This document shows positions 21,255-33,430 of a DNA stretch of 64,000 bases, piece by piece. How positions within the stretch are numbered: position 1 is the first letter of the stretch; each line of letters begins with the position of its first letter. The notes below the pieces were generated by a model. The model saw only the letters and a program-made list of their open reading frames with translations. It searched no databases and had not been told where the DNA came from. The DNA lies in the NCBI GenBank assembly GCA_026018925.1, contig JAKSZU010000004.1:112930989-112994988 (forward strand), written 5' to 3'. This DNA comes from Tupaia tana. Taxonomy: Eukaryota; Chordata; Mammalia; Scandentia; Tupaiidae. The translations under genes and the position numbers were made by a program.

Positions 21255-21716
21255 TGAAAGGCCGCCGGCTGCCTGGCTCAGTGCACTTTCTGTCCAGAGG
21301 ATACGCGACCCCCAATCAACCACAAGAGTCGGTTCTTGATGCAAAATGCAAGAGGTTTTATTTTTCCAGCCGGCTGGGGTTCAAGCAAACACCTGACTCA
21401 GCAGACCCGAGCGAGGACCTCATTTCTAGGGTTATAGGTCTTTTTATAAGCAGGAGAAGGTATGCGGAAGTTTAACGGGTAGTTTATTTCTAGGGGGAAG
21501 AGCGGCAGCTCTTGTGACACAGGTGCATGGATTATCTTTCTAGTCCCTTGTCCACATTCCGTTTGCTCAGTTCCTGGAGGTTTGTATAATTAAGTATGTT
21601 GAAATTCGGGGCAGTTTATCACAAGGGCGGCACCGACAATAGTACAGAAGTGAAAAGGCAAAGGTTAAATTTTATCTTTACAGAGCAGAAAGGCACAGTT
21701 TAAATTTATCCTTACA
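21255..21716 (-). mobile_element. solo LTR of the provirus family
   Basis: Reverse-strand 462-bp LTR, aligned throughout with the provirus LTRs (shared TATA region, AATAAA, U5). TAAC lies on both sides (21251-21254 and 21717-21720), so it arose by LTR-LTR recombination. U3 has one copy of the 'ttgtgataaactgccc' unit where the provirus has two, and some U3 sequence differs, so it is a sister subfamily. Confidence 0.95.
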
Positions 21717-21839
21717 TAACCCAGTCATTCTCAAACTCTTTGAATAAAAATTATGACAAATTTTCATTAATGATAATGCATTTTATTTATTTATTTAATT
21801 AATTTTAATTTTAATTTTTTATACATTTTTAAAATTTAT

Positions 21840-22240
21840 TTATTTATTTTCATTTCACTTTCTTCCATATATTCAATCACATTATTATTTGTCTTACAAA
21901 ATGGATATTTCTACAGGTGAACATTTTTCCCTAGCACTGTTGATAAAACTACAAAATATCTTCAACAGATAATACCACACCTCTTTTTGCCATTAATGCT
22001 TTGCCTCCCTGCCCCTCCCACAAATGTCCTTCCTCAGACCCTCCTCTTCCACACACACTATATCTGGTATTTACATCTATATACTGTGTTTCTATATCCT
22101 TTAGACAATTGGTTTCAGTCATAGAGTGCAGACACTTGGTATATATTAAGTGGGGACATATAATGCCTCTCCATAGCATGGCTTGCTTTACTCAGCAGTA
22201 GGGGATGAATATAGAAGACTAACTGCTGAGTGATAATGCA
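21840..22240 (-). mobile_element. L1 3' end, lineage-type 3' UTR
   Basis: On the minus strand this ends with an AT-rich tail at 21780-21860. Its terminal part matches 60325-60420 on the opposite strand ('gaaatatccattttgtaa'), and its inner part matches 47898-47945 ('tatattaagtggggacata'). Three copies with a common terminal segment near an A-tail indicate a LINE 3' UTR; L1 identity is inferred. Confidence 0.65.
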
Positions 22241-22409
22241 TTTTTAAAAAATTCTGGCAAAACTTTGAAATACTACCAAGCCATCTTTCTCTTTACTTCC
22301 AAAATTGATTAATATGCTTTATTTGTATATTTCCTTACTACACTGTCTTCTTAACCACAAGGAGTATAATAATTACCAAAATACCAAATTCATTAGCCAC
22401 TTTGCTTAC

Positions 22410-22903
22410 TGTGTTACCGAACTCAAATCAGGTTCACTCATCCAAGCGCTATAAAACCAAGCCATAGGCACATGGTGTGGTGAAGGGAAGTATAGCTTTA
22501 TTGCAAAGCGCAAAGCAAGGGGAGCGGGCAGCTCATGCTGAAAAGACCCGGTCTCCCTGAGATGTTCCCCACATGCCTTTTTAAGGACAAAAATTAGGGG
22601 CAGAAGTCCTAGGTGCATGATCAGTTCAGTGATTGGTTCATGAGGGTGTGACCATCTCGTGGGCATTCTTGATTGGTGAGGCCTTAGATAATCAAATTCC
22701 TCTTCAGGTGTCTGGAACCTGTCAGCCTGGAGTCTTTGTGCTCACAACCAGCAGTTTCCAGCCTACAAAACATCTTACATATTGAAATGAAAACCGTTTT
22801 TTCCTTTAAGTGAGAGTCTTAGAGATCAAATGACCCTCACTCATGGTCTATGTTACTCATTATCATAACCAAAGTCTGAAGACTTACTCCTTACTCTGGG
22901 CCA
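22410..22903 (-). mobile_element. solo LTR of another ERV1-like family
   Basis: On the minus strand it runs TGGCCCAGAG...GGTAACACA, with ttaaaaagg as TATA-like and CAATAAAG as polyadenylation signal ('ctttattg' at 22497). TTAC is duplicated at 22406-22409 and 22904-22907. It is not alignable by eye with the provirus LTR. Confidence 0.8.
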
Positions 22904-22907
22904 TTAC

Positions 22908-23148
22908 AGTGTAAATGGACTTTATATTTCAGGAACCCTAGAAAATACATTAGAGGGTTCTTGCACGGTTTCAACTGCAGTCTGAAAATCTCTCAACTGC
23001 ATTTGGTGACTACATTCTTTATATTCTCCTCTCCCCACACCTTCTTTTATGAGATACATTTCTATCCTTTTTATCTTCTTTTGTAACTGATCAGTCTTTG
23101 TTCATCCTTTAATTACAGACATTCTTCAATGTTTTACAATTCCTCCCT
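22908..23148. other. unassigned sequence
   Basis: No gene or repeat recognised. Confidence 0.4.
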
Positions 23149-23412
23149 TGGGCCAGCAGGTAGTGTAGTGGTTAAGGCACTGGACTCCCAAATGTTTAAC
23201 TGTGGTTCTGCTCCTGAACCCAGTAGCTTGAAACTCACTCCCAGAGTATTCATACATGCTCAAAATCTCAAGATAAGACTAGAGGAGAAGGGATTCTGGC
23301 ATGGTCATCTCCCCTTGGGAGTGATTTCTCACTTTCTGTCTTTCTGTCTCTCCCTGTTTCTCTGGAAAATGCACACATCCTAGAGCAAAAATCTCTCTCT
23401 CAAAAAAAAAAA
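23149..23412 (+). mobile_element. tRNA-derived SINE, older subfamily
   Basis: Long-form copy with 'gtagtgtagtggttaaggca' in the box A region and an A-run tail, then 'ttctcccttg' repeating the 5' flank. Confidence 0.88.
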
Positions 23413-23614
23413 AAATTCTCCCTTGTCTCTCACACTTCATCTTATTCTCCACACATCTGACTTTACCTCATGTGCTTATTAATTTTTAAATCCATATTTC
23501 AAAAATCCTTCAATTACTTCAATGCACAGTTTGAATGAAACCATTATTAATGCTCATCATTATTAATAACTTTCTCTTTACTTGCATGGAACTTCATATG
23601 AGTCACTTTTTTTA

Positions 23615-23775
23615 ATGCCAGAAGGAATGAGAGAAAGAGAGCAGTCCCCTGTCTGGTCTGATCATGCCACAATCCTTTTTCCTCTAATTCATGATCCTCT
23701 CAGGATCTTGGACATGTGCATGTGGCTGGGCTCAAATCTTGGTCAGCAATGTGGGACCCAGCTTCTTCTACTTAG
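23615..23775 (-). mobile_element. diverged SINE fragment
   Basis: 'gatcatgccacaatcc...ctcaggatcttgg...cagcaatgtgggacccagc' preserves the middle and head order of the long form. Confidence 0.55.
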
Positions 23776-24213
23776 ATCTTAACAACTGTATTATGGAACT
23801 GGCCCCTATATACTTTGTTTTGAACCTAGTAATCTTTTCTTGTACTAAGAGTAGCCATGTACATGTCTATATCCCTCCTTTTCTCCAAATTATATGTGCT
23901 TTGGAAAAAAGAACAGTTGACTTTGTCATCTCTATGTGCTGAATTTGAACATTTAATTTTTCTCTTTTCTTAATGGGAGATACTTTCTGAGACAGATTTC
24001 CTCTCTGCCAGTGAAATTTTTGCCTTATCCTATCACTAGTATCATGTATACAGAGACATAGAAGTAGGAACCAATATTTCCTCTGTCTCATGGAGATGCA
24101 GCCCTGCTCTCATTTCTGTATCAAAGGAACTGTGGGGAATAACAGATTTCTCTCGCATTTTACTTCATTGACTCTTAGAATTATATTTTCCTAGCCACTG
24201 ACTTCCGTGTGTG

Positions 24214-24248
<35 letters not shown>

Positions 24249-24803
24249 AAAAATCATTCAATCAAGTCTCAACTCTCCTTTCAAATGAGTAGCCAAAAAG
24301 TCTCAGTAGCATTTCCTATAAGGTAACAGACCAAGAGTGCTGTTTGTTTGGGAAATCACTGCTTCACTACAACAAGTAGTTGTTTCACATATCTGTGGTT
24401 TTATATTTGAAGTTTTTATTTATAAAAACTCAACTCCTTGTGTTGTACAGTCCTCTGCAGTAAAATAAAAATTGCATTTTGGTTGATATTTTCTCAACAA
24501 TTCCAGACAGCGAATTGCAGTATCTCTTTTTTATTTTTCTACCGCTTTTCTTATTTGTACTTACAGGATGTGCAAATGGAGTTAGAGAAGCAAATCTGAG
24601 TTAATTTTTCAGTTCTATGACTTCAATGGCCTTTTGTTATCTCATTTTATCTTCATGTGATGCCCAAAAGGGAATGCACAATTTTAACTTAGGTCTTATC
24701 AGAGAATAAAAGCATATAATTAACATTCCTCTGCATTAATATACAGCTCTTCTTGATATTTTCCTTTGCATTCTTTGGCCTTTCAACAATAACTACCTCA
24801 ACA
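23776..24803. other. unassigned sequence with a (TG)n run
   Basis: No gene recognised. A (TG)n microsatellite is at 24216-24245. Confidence 0.45.
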
Positions 24804-25098
24804 GGGAACCAGCAGTTAGCGTAATGGCTATGTCGCTGGACTCCCACGTAGTCGACCGCGGTTCGCGTCTCGGACCCGGTGGCTTACAACTCACGCCGGG
24901 CGCGTGTGCGTGCGTGCCCAAGATCCCGAGAGGAGAATGGAGGAGAAGGGATTGCGGCGTGACCATCCCCCCTGGGGGGTGATTTCTCGCTTTCTGTCTC
25001 TATGTCTCTCTCTGTCTGTCTGGCGAGCGCACGCGCCCTATAGCGAAAAACCTCTCAAAAAAAAAAAAAAAGAAAAAAAAAAAAAAAACCAAAAAAAG
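24804..25098 (+). mobile_element. young tRNA-derived SINE, reference copy
   Basis: Best plus-strand example. The head has box A-like 'ttagcgtaatgg' (24816-24827) and box B-like 'ggttcgcgtct' (24860-24870), the internal promoter for RNA polymerase III. The body holds a C6TG6 palindrome near 24966 and a (TCTG)-rich tract, then 'gccctatagcgaaaaacctc' and a long A-tail. 'tacctcaaca' flanks it (24794-24803, 25099-25108). It encodes no protein and would move by L1 machinery. Confidence 0.96.
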
Positions 25099-25108
25099 TA
25101 CCTCAACA

Positions 25109-25406
25109 CTGGTATATAAACACGGTTCCAAAATTAATCACTCAGAATTAGCAGCAGTCAGCACCTCCCCAGCTATGTCCTTTATTTAGTCCTCTCCAGT
25201 TTGTCCATAACAGGCAGTCAGTAAAAAAAATGGAAAACTACACTTGCCATAAGTTTATGACTGAGTATGCTCTCACCTTTTGAAATGCTTAGGAGACTTA
25301 ATTTATATTTGCCCTCATCACAAACTCAACTTTTTAAAAAGTCATGTGTTCAATATCACTGGATTTTTGCCTCTGCTTTCAGTGACGCTCAAAATGTAAT
25401 GTTTCT
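25109..25406. other. unassigned sequence
   Basis: No gene or repeat recognised. Confidence 0.4.
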
Positions 25407-25660
25407 GGGACCAGCAGTTAGCATAATGGCTATGTCGCTGGACTCCCACGTAGTCGACCATGGTTCGAGTCCCGGACCAGGTGGCTTAAACTCACGCCGG
25501 GCGCGTGTGCGTGCATGCCCAAGATACCCAAAGGAGAATGGAGGAGAAGGGATTGTGGTGTGGCCATCCGCCCTGGGGGGTGATTTCCTGCTTTCTGTCT
25601 CTATGTGTCTCTCTGTCTGTCTGGCGAGCGCACACGCCCTATAGCAAAAACCTCTCAAAA
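25407..25660 (+). mobile_element. tRNA-derived SINE with perfect 16-bp duplication
   Basis: 'aaaatgtaatgtttct' at 25391-25406 and 25661-25676. Box B reads 'ggttcgagtccc', closer to a canonical tRNA than in the 24804 copy. Confidence 0.95.
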
Positions 25661-26150
25661 AAAATGTAATGTTTCTATTTTAGAATTTATGTTTAGAGTT
25701 ATTTCCATAGTTTCTTTATATTTGCTGGCTTAGAAAGTGTTAGTCAAAACTCGCCATATGAATTTCACAGAACAGAAATTTAGTAGACATTGTCACTCAT
25801 CCACCACTACCAACCTGGTTTGTAATTGGAAAATTATGAACAAGCAGTTTGTCAGATATCTGATAATTCATTAGGAGAGGACTGCACAGAGTTGAAAGTT
25901 TGTCACATCCTTTTTCCACAGTTACCTAGAATTCTCAGGTTGTCCTAAGGTGACAGACTTTTCACTGAGCACTAATGCAACCATGTTGGATGAAATTGAT
26001 TTTTAGGAACCAAATCTCTTCATCATTATCTTCTATACATTATATCTAAGATAAGTATCATGCACTGCATTAGTTTTCTTTTCTTTCAGGTTTTTATGCT
26101 AGAGTTATTTTTCACTTTTCTTCATTGTTTTAAACATTTTTTAGAATGGA
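25661..26150. other. unassigned sequence
   Basis: No gene or repeat recognised. Confidence 0.4.
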
Positions 26151-26401
26151 GGGACCAGCAGTTAGCATAATGGCTTTGTTGCTGGACTCCCACGTAGTTG
26201 ACTGCGTTTTGTGTCCTGGACCGGTGGCTTAAACTCATGCCGGGCGCGTGTGCGTGTGTGCCCAAGATCCTGAGAGGAGAATGGAGGAGAAGAAATTGTA
26301 GCATGGCCATCCCCCCTGGGGGATGATTTCTCGCTTTCTGTCTGTCTCTGTCTGTCTGGCGAGCGCACGTGCCCTATAGCGAAAAACCTCTCAAAAAAAA
26401 A
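26151..26401 (+). mobile_element. tRNA-derived SINE with target duplication
   Basis: 'ttttagaatgga' on both sides; long form, full length. Confidence 0.94.
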
Positions 26402-26413
26402 TTTTAGAATGGA

Positions 26414-27769
26414 TAAGAAACTTAAAACAAAAATACTGACAGCAGAAGAAATTCCCAGAGGAAGATAAATTATTCAGAATGTTTTAAATGAATTAAGTAG
26501 TGAGTTAATCTAATAAACATACTATGGTTTGGTAGTCTGTTTATCCACAGGCATAGCTCTGATATTTAACCACTAATTACATATAACTTTCATGCCTGTA
26601 ACAGAAATGTGATACAGAAGTTGGAAGACTGGGTAATGAAATGGATCGTTATTGTTGTCTGGGAAAATGGTGCATCCTTGCTTCCATATAGTCAATGATC
26701 AAATGACTTATTCAAATCTTTGAAATGGTCTATATGCATGATCATCTTAAACAAATGGAATATTTAATATCCAGTTTCCGAGATATAAATTTATAAATAA
26801 CCCAGATAATATGTGTTTAAAATGAATACTAACTTTCACAACATGGTTGGTTATTCTAAATCATCTCTAATCCATTAATGATATCATTTCATCATATGAT
26901 TATTACATGCTATTTAAGTGGGTATGTCCAGTGGTCCTAAGATACTTTCAGGTTTCAAGGTATGGTATACTCATATTTTAAGACCCTGAACACTTTTGGC
27001 ACACAGTTTTTGATTTTATAAAATGTTATATCTCTCACAGTTTTAGTTTCCTAGACTCACAAAACCTAAGCCTGAATCCATGCAATTGTCTCTACAAACT
27101 TTCTAACATTTTAGTTTTCCTTTTCAAGCCTTCTTCCAGCTGAATTTATCTGAATCATTTTCTAGTGCTACATAATAAAATGTCAATCAGAGATAGATGT
27201 TTTCCCATGTAATAGACATTGTCACTCATCACTCATTCTCTGCCAAAAACTCCATCAAGAAGCAATAATTTCTTTATCAACTATTTATTTTAGTTCCTGC
27301 CAGAGGATGCTGGTGGCTAGCTATTCACTATGTGTAACCATGATTACTGACTTTGTTTCTATAGGTAAAAAGAAATCAGAAAAAAAAAATCGAATCCATA
27401 GATAGAAATAATCTTACTTAGTTAACTTACATAAAAAGCTATGCCTTAAGGTAAATATCAGCATAAATGTTTAAAATGCAAGTGTTTGGGAATTATTTTC
27501 ATGAGTAGAAAGTATAAAACCCAAGCACTGTTGAAAAACTTTGACATGAAAATGATCAATCATATGTAGACCAAATGTATTTAAGCTAGCTATTGGTATA
27601 TATTTTAAATTCTTATAGTTAAATTTCTAGTATTTGAAGTATTGAATTTCTACTTCATTTATAATTAAAGGCAAATGAAATGCAAGTAGCATTCAGAAAA
27701 CCAAATATAATATTAAGAACAAAAACAAGAGTTTAGTTTGAACCATGTGAGTCTTTTACTACTTATTTG
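26414..27769. other. unique AT-rich sequence
   Basis: 1.36 kb without any recognisable mobile element or reading frame. Confidence 0.45.
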
Positions 27770-27925
27770 GTTGTTAATTTGCTCTATGACCTTCTGTCAG
27801 TAACCTCATTGTGTCTCAGAGGATATAATAATCCTGACCTGCTTCACAGGGGCGTGCTATACCTTAATTGATGTGTGTTAAGTGCCTGGAGGTACTTTAA
27901 TGAAAGCCATTATTGAAATGCAATT
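27770..27925 (+). repeat. MIR fragment
   Basis: The order 'ctatgaccttctgtcagtaa...cattgtgtctcag...ataataatcctgacct...gtgttaagtgcctgg' follows the 3' two-thirds of MIR, an ancient mammalian tRNA-SINE. Confidence 0.75.
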
Positions 27926-28079
27926 ATTAACATTTGGGATAATGAAGTTAGCTTAGATGGTTTATCCAAGCCTGGTGTAAAGATGGTTTATAAGTTCAAG
28001 AGCACAAAACTTCACTGTTGCAAGACTTAAAAAAAAGACAACAACAACTAAAAAGGCAAAAATAGAAAATGAAACCATA

Positions 28080-28330
28080 ACTGGTTTATTTGCTGACTTT
28101 AGCAGCATCAGAGCTTGCAGTTTATTGCTTTGTCGCTGATCAAGTACATTGCAATCAATGCGGATTACTACAGAGATGCTAGGAGATAATTTTGCAAAAA
28201 TATCAAAAATGCAAAATTTGGGAGAGCTGGATGGGCTAGAAATGACTGTATCAATTTTATAAATGTTGGTAAATTACTACAATACCACGTTACCTTAAGG
28301 TAGATTGCAAATCTTGCATTTTAAGCAAGA
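28080..28330. other. candidate conserved noncoding element
   Basis: Repeat-free, less AT-biased sequence that keeps a few CpGs ('tttgtcgctgatcaag', 'aatgcggatta'). It has no sustained reading frame. Called on compositional grounds only. Confidence 0.3.
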
Positions 28331-28598
28331 TCAACTCTAATTTTAAACTTCAAGAAAGGATTAGTGTATTACATGCATTACTTTCATCCCTGAGAAATGT
28401 AGAAGTCATGTGCTTATCTAGTAGAAACTAGCTGTGAAATTCCCAGCAGAGCTCATTCTTCTGCTCAATAGCTCCTATTTGTCTACACATTTCAATGGGG
28501 CTTGTCTTTACACTCAGAGAGTAATCAGATCAGAAAATAAACTCCCATTCTTAATAAATAACAAAAACAAACAAGTTTTCTAAAAATGAACTTGTTAA

Positions 28599-28865
28599 GG
28601 GAACCAGCAGTTAGCATAATGGCTATGTCGCTGGACTCCCACGTAGTTGACCGCGGTTCACGTCCCAGACCTGGTGGCTTAAAACTCATGCCGGGCGCGT
28701 GTGCGTGTGTGCCCAAGATCCCGAGAGGAGAATGGAGGAGAAGGGATTGCGATGTGGCCATCCCCCCTGGGGGGTGATTTCTCGCTTTCTCTATGTCTCT
28801 CTCTGTCTGTCCGGCAAGCTCACGTGCCCTATAGCGAAAACCTCTCCAAAAAAATAAAAAAAAAT
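28599..28865 (+). mobile_element. tRNA-derived SINE with perfect 17-bp duplication
   Basis: 'aaaaatgaacttgttaa' at 28582-28598 and 28866-28882. Confidence 0.95.
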
Positions 28866-28882
28866 AAAAATGAACTTGTTAA

Positions 28883-29380
28883 CAGACATTTAATTTAGAT
28901 AGTGTCGCACTGGTGTTTATCTGTTTTCATTAATACTATTTTTGATTGATGTCAATGGCATTGAAAGACCAGAACTTTTGCTAAAACATAGGGTAGTAAC
29001 AACTGAGATTTAGAGTAAATTTCTACAAAAACGTTTTAGCTTTTAGTCACTATGTAGAAAGTTTCAGTGTGCCTAAAGGTACATAATATAATTATTTTGT
29101 TTGGGTTCAATTTTGTCTTCATATGCACTACAAATTTCAAGAGAAGTACGTTAAAAACTGCAACAAACACCTATAATATCACATAGCAGGATTAACAAAA
29201 TTATTTTTAAATTAAGGAGTATATTTTTCATTTTTTATTTCATATTTTATATTTATTTATCATAGAGGATTTTTTTCTCAATTAAACTCTCATCTGAAAC
29301 TCATCAGAGGATACTGCAATTATGAGCATTGTTACATTTACAGTTTAATATGTTATTTTATATTTATCTTAGAGGTTTTG
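28883..29380. other. unassigned AT-rich sequence
   Basis: No gene or repeat recognised. Confidence 0.4.
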
Positions 29381-29638
29381 TTTTGTTTTTGGAGAGTTTT
29401 TTGCTATAGGGTGCATGCACTCACCGGAAAGACAGAGAGAGACAGAGACAGAAAGCGAGAAATCACCTCCCCGGGGGGATGGCCACGCTGCAATCCCTTC
29501 TTCTCCATTCTCCTCTCAGGATCTTGGACACACATGCACAAGTGCCCGGCATGAGTTTAAGCCACTGGGTCTGGGACTTGAACCGCAGTCGACTACATGG
29601 GAGTCCCGTGACATAGCCATTACACCAACTGCTGGTCC
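29381..29638 (-). mobile_element. tRNA-derived SINE with target duplication
   Basis: Long form; 'tatcttagaggttttg' at the left and 'catcttagagtttttg' at the right. Confidence 0.92.
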
Positions 29639-29781
29639 TGTCATCTTAGAGTTTTTGTATTTGTGTGCTGTATATATACTTTAATGAGGTTAAATTTCTA
29701 TTTCACTATGCAACTTTTTTTTTTTTGCTTAATATTTTCTTCTTCATATATATTCATGTTCATAAAAATAGACCTATTCCA

Positions 29782-30005
29782 GGGGCCAGCAGATGGTGTA
29801 ATGGTTATGTCGCTGGACTCCCATGTAGTCAAACGCAGTTTGACTCCCAGACCTGGCAGCTTAAACTGATGCCAGCACGTGTGCATGCATGCCCAAGATC
29901 TCGAGAGGAGAATGAGGAATGGGCATCCCCCCTTTCTGTCTCTCTGTCTCTCTCTTTCTGGTGATCATATGGGCCCTATAGCCAAAAATCTCTCTTTTAA
30001 AAAAA
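29782..30005 (+). mobile_element. tRNA-derived SINE with body deletion
   Basis: Flanked by perfect 'agacctattcca' (29770-29781 and 30006-30017). The 'ggagaagggattg' and following segment is missing from the body, making it about 40 bp short. Confidence 0.92.
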
Positions 30006-30017
30006 AGACCTATTCCA

Positions 30018-30245
30018 TTAATTTTTAACATGTGCATTCATATTCCATAATATTCATACATATAAAAATCTTATGTTAATATTATGTACCTTAGACATAT
30101 TCTTATATTCTTATGTACTGATATTAATATCAGTACCTCTACTGATGGGCATTTAGGTAGATTTTAAAATTTTTTTGCTACTGCACATGGTGCCCTTATA
30201 AATAAACTAATATATATGTTTTTGTACATACATATATACATATAT
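30018..30245 (-). mobile_element. probable old L1 3' fragment
   Basis: 'actgatgggcatttaggtag...ttataaataaacta' is the usual antisense L1 3'-region pattern. The fragment may continue left of the SINE at 29782. Confidence 0.45.
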
Positions 30246-30512
30246 ATATATTTATATATAGTTTGCTAGGGCTGCCATAACATAACATGCCGTAACTCTG
30301 CATGCAAACTATACATGTCTAAATGAAAACATTGCAAAATAGAAAACGTCTAGATATTTTTGAGTAGTTAAATTAAAATTTAATAATAAACTTTTTGCTT
30401 AATTTTTTGGATATCTCAACTGAGATGTTTTTCAGATGTAGGAATCAAAAAAACTATTAGACCAGAATTTCCAGATAAAAATCACATCTCATTTTGCTTT
30501 AAAAAATATAAA

Positions 30513-30783
30513 CCAGGTGTAGCTTCAGTGGTGTAACAGTAAGGTATTTTTGCATGTAAATGGAGACATTTGGGGGAGCTTGAGTTCAAATCCCAGGCTG
30601 AACTGAGCATGCTGGGAGTGCCTACACATGTCTGAGATTCTGACTGGCTGGAAGGTTGGAGGAAAAATCACAATGAGGATGCTCCTCCCCTTTCTTTCTT
30701 CATTTTTCTCTCTTTCTCCCTCTCTCTCACACACACAGACACACACACATGATAAGCAAAAAGTAAACTTTTGAAGAAAAAAA
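30513..30783 (+). repeat. different, older tRNA-like SINE
   Basis: A head-like 'tagcttcagtggtgtaacag' and box-B-like 'gagttcaaatccc' precede a middle with 'cacatgtctgagattctgac', a CT-rich tract, (AC)n and an A-rich tail. The body differs from both main forms. Confidence 0.55.
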
Positions 30784-31264
30784 GAAAAAAAAATGACTGA
30801 GAAACAACCTACACAATTTGCTTACAGTCGCTTGAGAACTTGAGGTATAAAGCATTTCCCTTAGTAAGAAGTCACTGATAGTTTTGTTTAGTTCCCTGCT
30901 TCAGTTTCAATTTTGTTTTAGCTCTTTGTCATTCTGAGATACTATACTGTAGCACACTCTCAGTTTGTTTGCTTTTTAATTGATCATTTTATTATGTCCA
31001 TAAATAGAAAACCCCAAATCCCAAATGTCACATGTATAAAAGTAATTATGTCATAGATTCAAGGCATGTGATGATAACTATAGCTATAACCACCTCTCAT
31101 TTGTATTCGAAATGTCATTTGCTATCTCAATCTTCTGATGGAATATTGAGGATAAAACCCTTCAAATTGGGGTGTTTTCCCTATGAAAAGAAAATGTTAT
31201 GTTTAAAACATTTCCTGTGTAAAGAAAAAACAGTACTGTAAATCAACTTAGTATTTCTCATTGT
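30784..31264. other. unassigned sequence
   Basis: No gene or repeat recognised. Confidence 0.4.
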
Positions 31265-31985
31265 TGCAGGATTTGGGGGTTGTCAAGTTCCTGTCTCATG
31301 GTCATGAAGAATGAGATGTGTAGACAATTAGAGGGGACAGCAAAAGCTAAGTTTTAAAATATAAAAGTAAAGATTTGTAACAGAAAAAAAAGTACCCTCA
31401 TACCAGAAAGGCGGGTGGGTAGACATCTGTCCAAGAAGGAAACCTACATTGGGAAAGAGGCTAGGCATTACTTTTATTTTGAGGTTTTTGTCATGAATGT
31501 TTAGGAGGGGAATTGTAGCTGGCTTCTTTGTTCAAATTAATGGACTTCCATTTGTGCTTGTGCACTTTTCCCTCCGGTAAGGAGTTTGAGGAATTTAATT
31601 TCCCTGTATGCCCAATGTGGACTTCAACGGTGTGAAGATCCCCATGGGGACTACCCTGTCTCTATCAGTTTATTGCCCCATGTGGGAGATAGAATGTTGA
31701 TCTAGCATCCCATCCTGGTGAATTTCTGTGTGCATACGCAGAACAGCAGGAGAGAAGATAACAACCTTTCCCAAATTTCTTGAAGAAAGCTTATGTAATG
31801 AAAAAATAAAAATAATATCAGCTTCCCCCTCCTGGCAGGGAGGGAGAAGGAGTCCCCAGAGAGAGTCTAGTTGTATTCCCTGATAAGCTGTGACTGATGA
31901 GGCAGATGTCCTTCTGCCCTTATCTCAGGGCTGCCCACTCATATCCAGCTATCTACCTATGACACCTTGAAGACATGATAAATAG
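31265..31985. other. possible old LTR or ERV fragment
   Basis: GC content rises and homopolymer content drops compared with its flanks, and phrases around 31650-31700 ('atcagtttattgccccatgt') look like an inverted LTR polyadenylation region. No ends defined. Confidence 0.3.
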
Positions 31986-32409
31986 AAAATAGACTCATCT
32001 CCCTCTTATACGTAAGCAATACTAGTAAAACAAAAAATTAGTGAGACAATTTTCTATGTTAAGGATAGTTTATATGCTTTTACAAATGAAATAGAACTGT
32101 ATAAATGAAAACATAGGCAGTTAATAAAATTAGTTTATAAAAATTCCATTATACAAGTAGTTCAACCTTTTGTATACAGGCTACCTTAGATATCTTAAAC
32201 ACATTTCAAATCCTGGATGTTTTATGGTGAAAAATACTCAAGTCTTATTTTTTTTAGAACAATACATACTGTTTTAACTAGTTTTATTAAATTTAACAAG
32301 GATCAGTCTTGTAGTTTGATTGGATGACAGAGATTACATTTGGTAAAATTATTTGATTAGAGAGTAATCATCATTATTAGATTAGAGGGAATTAAATTAC
32401 AATTACTAA
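31986..32409. other. unassigned AT-rich sequence
   Basis: No gene or repeat recognised. Confidence 0.4.
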
Positions 32410-32420
32410 AAATTACAGTA

Positions 32421-32691
32421 ACCAGCAGTTAGCATAATGGCTATGTCACTGGACTCCCATGTAGTCGACCGCGGTTCATGTCCCGGACCCGGTGGCTTAA
32501 AACTCACACCAGGCGCATGTGTGTGTGTGCCCAAGATCCTGAGAGGAGAATGGAGGAGAAGGGATTGCAGCGTGACCATCCCCCCTGGGGGGTGATTTCT
32601 CGCTTTCTGTCTCTATGTCTCTCTCTGTCTGTCTGGCGAGCGCACGCACCCTATAGTGAAAAACTCTCCAAAATAAATAAATAAATAAATA
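32421..32691 (+). mobile_element. tRNA-derived SINE with target duplication
   Basis: 'aaattacagta' at 32410-32420 and near 32693 with one inserted G. The tail is (AAAT)n instead of pure A. Confidence 0.93.
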
Positions 32692-32703
32692 GAAATTACA
32701 GGT

Positions 32704-33415
32704 AATTATAATACAGCTTAATTTCAAAGCTAAACGCATCCTCTAAAGAAAAACATTTTATCCATGTGCTTAAAATATGCCTGTATATCTATCTATTAAT
32801 GTGATGCATAATAATGGCTTTGGTCATTTGAAAGCTAAAAGTATGTAATTGAACAATTATTACAGCTACACTGCCTGAAGGCATTATTTGTCAAGAGAGT
32901 TATATGTTGGCCAATTATATCCACTCAACCTTGAAGGATAATTCTATCTCCTGATGGGAACAAATTACCATTACACTTCTTTCTTCCCTCCCCCAAAGTT
33001 TAACTATTGGCTTTTACAATGTAAATTTTTTAAAATGAACACTATTTTAAGCACCAGACTTGCTTTAATTTAAATAAAACCGTCTTAATACAAATATATC
33101 AAACTATTTCATATAAATGTTCAAAGAAAATTAAACTAAAACATCAGCACTCAAGAACACAGACACAATCCAAGAAATAGTAACACTTGAGTTACTAAAG
33201 TTGTCACAAAATCTTTGCCTTGAACTATGTCTTTTTCTTAAACAGAAACATACTTGACTTTTCCTTCAATATACAAATTAGTTATCTGATTTCCTAACTC
33301 TGAGAAGATCGTAAGTAACAACAGGGGGAGAAACCAAAAGAAATTGTTAAAGGTAGCTTTTTAATGGCAGTAGGAAAAGTAAGAACTAAAATCAATTATG
33401 AACTTTACTTTTATA
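32704..33415. other. unassigned AT-rich sequence
   Basis: No gene or repeat recognised. Confidence 0.4.
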
Positions 33416-33430
33416 CAGATAAGTAATGCT

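Noticed and set aside
24804-24880. Possible functional tRNA gene in the SINE head
   Set aside because: Box A and box B are present but the acceptor and anticodon stems do not pair as in a tRNA, and the unit continues into a SINE body. The same holds for the other copies.
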